A stretch of DNA of 9,834 bases, from assembly GCA_050252545.1 (NCBI GenBank), contig JBFWKS010000154.1:1-9834 (forward strand). Reading direction: 5' to 3'. Of the stretch, positions 1-4,751 are shown piece by piece. The stretch comes from Patulibacter sp050252545 (GTDB taxonomy: Bacteria; Actinomycetota; Thermoleophilia; Solirubrobacterales; Solirubrobacteraceae). The translations under genes and the position numbers were made by a program. The notes below the pieces were generated by a model, which ran no database searches, was not told where the DNA came from, and was given only the letters and a program-made list of their open reading frames with translations. The number at the start of each line of letters is the position of its first letter. Positions within the stretch are counted from its first letter, which is position 1.

Positions 1-1265
1 ACGCCAAGATCGGTCTGCGCTGCGGGCTGCTCGACGCCCTCGACAACCCCGGACTGAACCTGTGCCTCGGGGGCGCGCTCGGTGGGGTCAACAGCCTCGT
101 CGGTGACGCCACCGACACGCTCCAGCTCGGTGCCCTCGGTGACGCGCTCGGCGGCATCCTCGGGATCGACCGCACCGTCAACCTGGCGGCCTTCTCGATC
201 GCGCCCGACCGGGCCCGTGCCGCGTTCGAGCGGATCGCCCGCTCGGGTGGCATCTACACGGGCGACCCGGACCCGAACGACCCGGACTCCGAGACCGACG
301 GGCCCGTGCCCGGAGGCGGCGCGACGACGACCGCGTCCTGCCTCGCCGGCACCTCGATCGACCCGACCGACAAGTTCGTCTACATCAAGCAGGTCGGCAA
401 CGGCGACGAGTACTGCCTGCTCCCGCCGAACATCAACCCGCGGGTGCTCGTGGTGGAGTCGGGCCGCGTCCGCGTGACCGGTGCGTTCACCGGCGTGCTC
501 TACGCCGTCAACCGCCAGGAGATCGCGGGCGCGACGACGCCGGCTCAGGTCGCCGCCGCCCGCGCCACCGCGCCCCTACGGGAGACGGTGCGGATCGAGT
601 ACCCCGGCAAGGTCACCGGGGCGGTCTGGACCGACGGCGCCGGTGGCCAGGTCGGCCTGTACCCGCCCGGGACCGCGCCCACCAGCGACGCGCTGGTGAA
701 CTTCGGAGACGGGGGGATCTGCGCGCTGCCGGTGCTGGGGCCCGTGCTCGACCTCGTCGGTGGCGTGTTGGGCGGGGTCCTGGACCTCGTCGGAGGGGTC
801 CTGGAGCTCGTCGTCGGGGTACAGACGGAGGTCCGGACCGTCGGTGGAGAGACAACCAGTTGTGGCCTGCTCAAGCGGGTGCTCGGCAACCTCACGACGA
901 GCCAGTTGGTCTCGTTGTTCGGAACCGGCGCGAGCAACGTCAGCGTGCCGATCTCGGAGCAGCGCACGCGCACCTGCAAGACCTGGCTCGTCGTCTGCCT
1001 GACCTGGAACAACTGGACCGCATGGGGCCCGCGTGACTCCCGTTCGGTGAATGTGCGCTCCCTGCTCGAGAACCTCGCCGTTCCGAACGTCCTGAACCAG
1101 CTGATCGGCACGCTCTCCGGCGTGCTGCTGGACTGGACGGCGGTCGACCGCGACATCGACGCGATCCGGCTCGCCGGGGTGCCGATGGCTGCGGGCGCCG
1201 CGACGGTGCCGGGCACCTACCGCAACGTGCCGCCGAGCGCGGCGCTCGTTGACGCGGGCACGTGA
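1..1265 (+). CDS. Secreted-type hypothetical protein, 5' truncated; possible pilus/PilX-like surface protein
   Basis: The reading frame enters from the left edge (first full codon at base 3) and runs 420 codons to TGA at 1263-1265, so the N terminus and any signal peptide lie outside the window. The visible part has two low-complexity Gly/Leu/Val stretches (about residues 23-54 and 243-272), an Asp/Pro linker (about 87-100), and between them a segment with phrases such as FTGVLYAVNRQE and GKVTGAVWTDGAGG. This pattern of short beta strands recalls the beta-helical C-terminal part of actinobacterial PilX/DUF7305-like pilus-associated proteins; that is my inference from pattern only. The C-terminal third has spaced cysteines and a Trp-rich motif (TWNNWTAWGP). 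The cysteines and low-complexity linkers fit an extracytoplasmic protein. It is convergent with the next gene, 85 bp away. The coding call is firm; the function is weak. Confidence 0.8.
   Translation, partial: AKIGLRCGLLDALDNPGLNLCLGGALGGVNSLVGDATDTLQLGALGDALGGILGIDRTVNLAAFSIAPDRARAAFERIARSGGIYTGDPDPNDPDSETDGPVPGGGATTTASCLAGTSIDPTDKFVYIKQVGNGDEYCLLPPNINPRVLVVESGRVRVTGAFTGVLYAVNRQEIAGATTPAQVAAARATAPLRETVRIEYPGKVTGAVWTDGAGGQVGLYPPGTAPTSDALVNFGDGGICALPVLGPVLDLVGGVLGGVLDLVGGVLELVVGVQTEVRTVGGETTSCGLLKRVLGNLTTSQLVSLFGTGASNVSVPISEQRTRTCKTWLVVCLTWNNWTAWGPRDSRSVNVRSLLENLAVPNVLNQLIGTLSGVLLDWTAVDRDIDAIRLAGVPMAAGAATVPGTYRNVPPSAALVDAGT
747..812 (+). repeat. Two tandem 33-bp units inside the first gene (11-residue LDLVGGVLxxV repeat)
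   Basis: Units 747-779 and 780-812 both encode LDLVGGVL followed by three residues (GGV, then ELV). The DNA copies differ mainly at third codon positions, so this is an old in-frame duplication or one kept at the protein level. It produces a Gly/Val/Leu-rich hydrophobic stretch. A similar composition appears near the start of the visible protein (about residues 23-54), which suggests a repeated structural module. Confidence 0.7.
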
Positions 1266-1350
1266 GCCTCGTCGCCGCACCTCGGCCGTCTGCCTGCGGT
1301 GGGGTCGCTGTGGCGCGCAACGGCCGGCCCGCCCACTTGCGACACCGCGA

Positions 1351-1788
1351 TCAGTCCACCACCGGCCCGGGGTTGACGATCGGGGTCGTCTGGGCCAGCG
1401 CGATCCGCCAGCCGTCCGCCTGCCGAACCACCAGGTAGGTCAGACGGCCGACCGTCGGCAGCACCGCGGTGGCGTCGGCGGTCGTGCGCTCGTCGTGGAC
1501 GGTCTTCGTCGCGCTGACGATCGCGACGTCGGGGGTCGCGGTCCGGACGTCGTCGATCGTCACCGTGGTCCGCACGTCACGCAACGGCGAGGCGAGCGCG
1601 CCGGCCATCGCATCGGCGAAGGCGTCGCGTCCCACGACACACCGGCCGGCGATGTTGACGATCACGACCTCCGGCGTGTGCAGGGGCAGGAGCGTCTCCG
1701 GGTCGCTCTGGGCAGCCTGGGCGGCCGCCACGAGGTCCTCGATCGCCCGGAGGTCGACGACGGCGAGCGGGCTCTTGGCGTTGCTCAT
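1351..1788 (-). CDS. SnoaL-like / SgcJ-EcaC family NTF2-fold protein
   Basis: A 145-residue protein, the usual length for a single NTF2-like alpha+beta barrel. Family-like features are an N-terminal helix (AIEDLVAAAQAAQSDPETLL, about 15-34), a strand with VVIVNIAGRCVVGRDAF (41-57), and a closing pair of strands YLVVRQADGWRIALAQTTPI (118-137), which is the typical end of the SgcJ/EcaC (DUF4440/SnoaL-like) group. Members bind small hydrophobic molecules; many are called oxidoreductases or polyketide-cyclase-like without proof, so no reaction is claimed. It is probably cytoplasmic (no signal peptide). The start is well fixed: an in-frame TAG lies only 12 nt upstream, inside the -10 box, and this ATG is the first start codon after it. 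The gene stands alone, with convergent and divergent neighbours, behind a MerR-type promoter. Confidence 0.85.
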   Translation of the reverse strand: MSNAKSPLAVVDLRAIEDLVAAAQAAQSDPETLLPLHTPEVVIVNIAGRCVVGRDAFADAMAGALASPLRDVRTTVTIDDVRTATPDVAIVSATKTVHDERTTADATAVLPTVGRLTYLVVRQADGWRIALAQTTPIVNPGPVVD

Positions 1789-1794
1789 GCGCCG

Positions 1795-1825
1795 ACCCTA
1801 CGAATGCAAGTCGACTTGAAGTCAA
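1795..1825 (-). promoter_or_regulatory. MerR/SoxR-type promoter with dyad in a 19-bp spacer, leaderless start
   Basis: Read on the minus strand: -35 TTGACT (1825-1820), 19-bp spacer (1819-1801), -10 TAGGGT (1800-1795), then 6 nt to the ATG at 1788. The spacer holds a perfect 12-bp palindrome CAAGTCGACTTG (1807-1818), extendable to 10-bp arms with two mismatches. An overlong spacer with a dyad between the two hexamers is the hallmark of promoters activated by MerR-family regulators, and the half-site TCAAGT resembles SoxR-like boxes. Transcription would start at or next to the ATG, giving a leaderless mRNA. No merR-like gene lies in the window. Confidence 0.6.
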
Positions 1826-1972
1826 GGAGTCCAGCTCGCCCCCCCGGCCCCGAGCGGCTCGTCCGCCCGTCGTGAGGCGACGGTCGGACGAGCCGCCCTT
1901 CCCCACCGGCGGGCCCGGCGCGCGCAGGCCACCTGAACGGGCCGCCCCGTCGCGCCCCCACCGCCGATCCGC

Positions 1973-1978
1973 CACAAT
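1973..1978 (+). promoter_or_regulatory. Possible -10 box (CACAAT) for the membrane-anchored protein
   Basis: CACAAT lies 8 nt before the ATG at 1987, the spacing expected of a leaderless or near-leaderless actinobacterial mRNA. It departs from TANNNT at the first base, and no good -35 is visible, so the call is tentative. The GGTGG just before the ATG is too close to act as a normal ribosome binding site. Confidence 0.3.
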
Positions 1979-1986
1979 GACGGTGG

Positions 1987-2526
1987 ATGTCCGGGATGCG
2001 CATCGCCCTCATCGCCGTGATCGTGATCGGCACGCTCACGATCCTCGGCTCGCTCGTCCCGACCGAGCAGCGCAACGTCACGCGCACCACCCCGTCGACG
2101 ACGACCACCGGACCCCCGCCCGTCGTCGGCGAGCCGGTGGCGTTCACCGCTCCGCGCAAGAAGGTCGTGCGCGCCGAGGTCGGTGACACGCTCGTGATGA
2201 CGATCGAGCGCGACAAGAGCGACTGGATCCGTGCGCTCGACCTGGGGTTCGAGCAGTTCCTACCGGCCAACCAGCCGACGGTCATCCGCTTCCCCGCGAC
2301 GCGCACCGGCAAGTTCGAGTTGCGTACCGGCGATTCGGATGAGGTCGTCGCGACGCTCGTCATCGCCGACCGCTCCGGCCGGCCCGAGGGCGAGGACGTC
2401 GGCCCCGGCACGACGACGCCGGGATCCGAGCCGGGTCAGCGCGACGAGCGGCCGGACAGTGAGCAGCCGAGCGACGAGCGGCCGGGCGGCACCCCGTCCG
2501 CGGTGCCCGCCGTCATGACGCCGTAG
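1987..2526 (+). CDS. Membrane-anchored protein with cupredoxin-like domain, no copper ligands seen
   Basis: A 179-residue protein. Residues 5-24 form one hydrophobic helix (signal anchor or uncleaved signal), followed by a Thr/Pro-rich linker (31-50). A compact beta-rich domain (about 51-127) has the order typical of small cupredoxin-like folds: VGDTLVMTIERD, then a turn, then TVIRFPATRTGKFELRTG and a last strand VVATLVIA. The His/Cys copper ligands of true cupredoxins are absent, so it is probably structural or a binding domain rather than an electron carrier. Residues 128-179 are Gly/Pro/Glu-rich and likely disordered. The domain would face outside the membrane. An in-frame TGA at 1978-1980 means the start cannot lie upstream of 1987; ATG 1996 (MRIALIAV) is the only close alternative. 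Fold assignment is inferred by eye. Confidence 0.75.
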   Translation: MSGMRIALIAVIVIGTLTILGSLVPTEQRNVTRTTPSTTTTGPPPVVGEPVAFTAPRKKVVRAEVGDTLVMTIERDKSDWIRALDLGFEQFLPANQPTVIRFPATRTGKFELRTGDSDEVVATLVIADRSGRPEGEDVGPGTTTPGSEPGQRDERPDSEQPSDERPGGTPSAVPAVMTP

Positions 2527-2580
2527 GTCCGATCAGCGGCCGATCTCTGCCGCGCGCACGAGGGCCCCTGACCGGTGTTC

Positions 2581-2599
2581 GGGACCGGACGCCGGTACC
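2581..2599. terminator. Possible hairpin between convergent genes
   Basis: GG-G-ACCGG-ACG-CCGGT-A-CC forms a short hairpin: 5 bp, then one G/A mismatch, then 2 bp, with a 3-nt loop. It lies 55 bp after the stop at 2526 and before the convergent stop at 2714. There is no T-tract on either strand, so a terminator role is only suggested by position. The rest of 2527-2713 shows nothing coding; it also has a 12-bp palindrome CGGCGTACGCCG at 2642-2653. Confidence 0.22.
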
Positions 2600-2713
2600 A
2601 CCCGGCCAGGGCGGACGATGTGGTGACGCACGGCCCGGCGACGGCGTACGCCGGCCGGCGTCGATCGGGCAGGCTCACCGACCTCGGCACCGACCCGCCG
2701 GCCGCCGCTGGAC

Positions 2714-3196
2714 CTATGCGCCGTCGGCCTGCGCGGGCTTCGGCTCGGGCCGCTCGGCCGGATGCTCCTGAGCGTCCCGTCCGGGGATCTCGACACCGGT
2801 CCCGTCGCACCACGCGCAGACCACCTCGTGGGTCTCGCCACCGGCGTTGGACTGCAGCTTGCCCTTGCCACGACATGGCGAGCACTCCTTGGGGCCCTGG
2901 TCGGCCGCGGTCGTGGTGGACTCCTCGTCCTCGTCCTCGTCCCGGCGACGGCCACGCGGCCGCGATCCGCCCGGCCCCGACCTGGTGGGCCGGCTTGCAC
3001 CGGCCGCGCCCTGGGCCGCCCGCGAGCCGCGAGCACCCTTGCCCCCCGACGCCTTGGCCCCGCCCGCCGCGGACGAGCCGGCCTTGGTCCCCGCCGACGC
3101 GCCGCCCGATCCGCCGGCCCGCACCACGCGGGAGGTGCCCGCCCAGTGGCCGGTACCGGTCGTGCTGCGCTGCTTGGTGCTCCGCGAGGCCGCCAT
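2714..3196 (-). CDS. Small protein with two DnaJ-type CxxCxGxG zinc motifs
   Basis: A 160-residue protein. Residues 1-80 are basic and rich in Ala/Gly/Ser/Lys and look disordered. They are followed by an RRR-acidic switch (RRRDEDEDEE, about 83-92). A small zinc-ribbon-like unit follows: CSPCRGKG (C105, C108) and CAWCDGTG (C127, C130), about 19 residues apart. Both match the CxxCxGxG repeat of DnaJ; DnaJ has four such repeats binding two zinc ions, so two could bind one. No J-domain is present, so this is not a DnaJ chaperone. The tail is rich in Pro, Glu and Ala. I recall similar short uncharacterised proteins in Thermoleophilia, but no function. I chose ATG 3196 because TATGCT lies 7 nt upstream; in-frame ATGs at 3208 and 3370 are alternatives, and the long form would be translated through a simple CGG/CGGGT repeat, which is unlikely. 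Confidence 0.75.
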   Translation of the reverse strand: MAASRSTKQRSTTGTGHWAGTSRVVRAGGSGGASAGTKAGSSAAGGAKASGGKGARGSRAAQGAAGASRPTRSGPGGSRPRGRRRDEDEDEESTTTAADQGPKECSPCRGKGKLQSNAGGETHEVVCAWCDGTGVEIPGRDAQEHPAERPEPKPAQADGA

Positions 3197-3203
3197 CCGG
3201 GCG

Positions 3204-3209
3204 AGCATA
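3204..3209 (-). promoter_or_regulatory. -10 box TATGCT for the zinc-motif gene
   Basis: On the minus strand TATGCT (3209-3204) fits TANNNT and lies exactly 7 nt before ATG 3196, predicting a leaderless mRNA and supporting that start. A convincing -35 was not found. The alternative ATG at 3208 lies inside this box. Confidence 0.45.
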
Positions 3210-3310
3210 CGCACGACGCTCCCGACAAGGCCCACCGGTGCGTCCCCGCCCGTCTTCACCGCCGGACGTCGCGTTCCGGTCTCGCGTCGTAGAGCGCCCC
3301 CATCCCGGAG

Positions 3311-3354
3311 CGGGTCGGGTCGGGTCGGGTCGGCGGCGGCGGCGGCGGCGGCGG
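3311..3354. repeat. Simple repeat (CGGGT)4(CGG)8 with G-quadruplex potential
   Basis: Four exact CGGGT units (3311-3330) run directly into eight exact CGG units (3331-3354). The first part has four GGG runs separated by TC, a canonical G-quadruplex pattern on the plus strand. It lies in the 201-bp region between two divergent genes, about 30 bp upstream of the gluQ -10 box. Such tracts are prone to slippage, so copy number may vary between strains. Confidence 0.85.
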
Positions 3355-3384
3355 GAGCGAATCCGCCCAACGGCGGTCAGGCCG

Positions 3385-3390
3385 TATCGT
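3385..3390 (+). promoter_or_regulatory. -10 box TATCGT for gluQ
   Basis: TATCGT matches TANNNT and lies 7 nt before ATG 3398, the spacing of a leaderless transcript. No Shine-Dalgarno sequence precedes the ATG. No good -35 hexamer is seen at 16-19 bp. Confidence 0.5.
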
Positions 3391-3397
3391 CCCGACG

Positions 3398-4333
3398 ATG
3401 TCGCCCGCGCCCGTCGGCCGGTTCGCGCCCAGCCCGACCGGCACGCTGCACCTGGGCAACCTGCGGACCGCGCTGGTGGCGTGGCTGTCGGTCCGTCACG
3501 CCGGCGGCACGTTCCTGCTGCGGATCGAGGATCTGGACCGCGACCGCAGCCGCCCCGCGCACGAAGCCGACCAGCTCCGCGACCTGCGGGCGATCGGGCT
3601 GGACTGGGACGGCGATCCGGTCCGCCAGTCCGACCGCGGTCCCGCCTACGGCGAGGCGATCGACCGGCTCGACGCCGCCGGCCTGCTCTACCCGTGCTGG
3701 TGCACCCGGGCCGAGATCCGCGAGGCGGCCCGGGCGCCGCACGGCGATCTCCCCGAGGGCGCCTATCCGGGGACCTGCGCCCACCTGGACGCGGCCGGAC
3801 ATGCCCGGCGTGCCGCCGAGACCGGGCGTCCCCCCGCCCTACGGGTGCGCGCCGAGGCCGCCCGGGTGACCGTCGACGACCGCTGGCACGGGACCATCAC
3901 GGGCACCGTCGACGACTTCGTCGTGCGGCGCGGCGACGGCACGCACGCCTACAACCTGGCGGTCGTCGTCGACGACGGTTGGCAGGACGTCGACGAGGTC
4001 GTCCGCGGCGACGACCTGGCGTCCTCGGCGCCCCGTCAGGCCTGGCTGGCGGAGGCCCTCGGCCTGCCCGTGCCGACGTACGGCCACGTCCCGCTCGTGC
4101 TCGGCCCCGACGGCCGCCGGCTCGCCAAGCGCGACGGTGCCGTGACGCTGGCCGACCGGGCGGCCCTCGGCGAGGACGCCGCAACCGTGCGGGGTGCGCT
4201 GGCGGCCAGCCTGGGCATCATGCCGGCGGGTTCGCGGCCCGCCCCGTCGGAGCTCGTGGCCGTCTTCGACCCGGCGACGTTGATCGGCCGCGGACCGACA
4301 CGGTGGGCTCCCGACGGTGGGCTGCTGGGCTGA
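3398..4333 (+). CDS. gluQ: Glutamyl-Q tRNA(Asp) synthetase (GluQRS)
   Basis: A 311-residue protein that activates glutamate and attaches it to the queuosine base at position 34 of tRNA(Asp). It is a shortened paralogue of glutamyl-tRNA synthetase without the anticodon-binding domain, and its length fits the family. Visible features: N-terminal GRFAPSPTGTLHLGN (7-21) containing the HIGH-type signature HLGN; LRIEDLDRDR (41-50); the zinc site of GluQRS, C100-x-C102 with Y123 and C127 (YPGTC); YNLAVVVDD (185-193); and the KMSKS-equivalent RRLAKRDGAVTL (240-251). It is cytoplasmic. It stands alone: the upstream gene is divergent, the downstream gene convergent. Other queuosine genes (queA, queG, tgt) are not in the window. 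The ATG was chosen for the 7-nt spacing from the -10 box and the correct distance to the HIGH motif. Confidence 0.95.
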   Translation: MSPAPVGRFAPSPTGTLHLGNLRTALVAWLSVRHAGGTFLLRIEDLDRDRSRPAHEADQLRDLRAIGLDWDGDPVRQSDRGPAYGEAIDRLDAAGLLYPCWCTRAEIREAARAPHGDLPEGAYPGTCAHLDAAGHARRAAETGRPPALRVRAEAARVTVDDRWHGTITGTVDDFVVRRGDGTHAYNLAVVVDDGWQDVDEVVRGDDLASSAPRQAWLAEALGLPVPTYGHVPLVLGPDGRRLAKRDGAVTLADRAALGEDAATVRGALAASLGIMPAGSRPAPSELVAVFDPATLIGRGPTRWAPDGGLLG

Positions 4334-4476
4334 CGGTCGGCCGCACCGGCTCGGCGGTGGGTGGGCCGGCACCGGCGTATGGCGGGCTGGGCCAAGGTCA
4401 AGGTCGCCGGCGGGCGACGGGTCGGGTGCCGAGGTGGGCAGGCCGACGGGGGCGGCACGGGCGGGGTGGCGGGCCG

Positions 4477-4549
4477 GCCGGAAGGGGGTGCGGGGTTGTC
4501 CACAGTATTTGTGGAGCGTCGTGCACCCCCCTGGTCCGGGCTGGTCGGC
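4477..4549. repeat. Nested palindromic repeat, copy 1 (REP-like)
   Basis: A 73-bp unit, about 86% identical to copy 2 (10 mismatches by eye). It contains an outer perfect 8-bp stem GGGGGTGC (4484-4491) / GCACCCCC (4523-4530), a symmetric 7-nt internal loop on each side, an inner perfect 6-bp stem TCCACA (4499-4504) / TGTGGA (4510-4515), and a 5-nt loop GTATT. The layout is that of a REP-type palindrome or cruciform between convergent genes. TTGTCCACA (4496-4504) also looks like a high-GC DnaA box. Confidence 0.75.
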
Positions 4550-4560
4550 CCAGGGCCACA

Positions 4561-4633
4561 GCCGGAACGGGGTGCCGGGTCGTCCACGGTATGTGTGGAG
4601 AGTCGTGCACCCCCTTGGTCGGGGCCGGTCGAC
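4561..4633. repeat. Nested palindromic repeat, copy 2 (REP-like)
   Basis: Direct repeat of copy 1 after an 11-bp gap (84-bp period). The nested structure is kept: outer stem GGGGTGC (4569-4575) / GCACCCC (4607-4613), 7-nt internal loops, inner stem TCCACG (4583-4588) / TGTGGA (4594-4599) with one G-U pair, loop GTATG. The most conserved parts are the two stems and GTCGTGCACCCCC. The DnaA-like nonamer of copy 1 is not kept. Confidence 0.75.
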
Positions 4634-4720
4634 GAACGAGCCCGAGCCGGGCGGCCCCCCGGACCGCCCCGACCCCGGCGGCGGCCAGTGGCCCAGCGGT
4701 GACCGACGGCCCGCGGTGGC

Positions 4721-4745
4721 GGCGGGGCCCAGTCACGCCCCCGCC
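4721..4745 (-). terminator. GC-rich hairpin after the first hydrolase gene
   Basis: GGCGGGG (4721-4727) pairs perfectly with CCCCGCC (4739-4745) across an 11-nt loop, starting 6 nt after the TAG at 4754-4752 on the minus strand. There is no T-tract, which is common in high-GC actinobacteria, so it is a candidate intrinsic terminator only. Confidence 0.35.
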
Positions 4746-4751
4746 CCCGCC

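Larger units (their letters stand above)
4334..4751. other. Convergent intergenic region without a gene
   Basis: These 418 bp lie between the ends of gluQ (+) and the first CocE-like hydrolase (-). Open frames here have no recognisable protein features and look like GC-rich shadows. The region holds two copies of a 73-bp nested palindrome (4477-4549 and 4561-4633) and a GC-rich hairpin just after the hydrolase stop. Confidence 0.7.

Noticed and set aside
3197..3370. Longer N terminus (ATG 3370) for the zinc-motif protein
   Set aside because: It would translate the CGG/CGGGT simple repeat into poly-Ala and Asp-Pro-Thr-Arg repeats and leave no room for promoters; ATG 3196 has a well-placed -10 box.
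4477..4633. CRISPR array, integron attC or replication origin
   Set aside because: Only two imperfect copies with an 11-bp gap, no integrase or cas gene, and only one DnaA-like nonamer.
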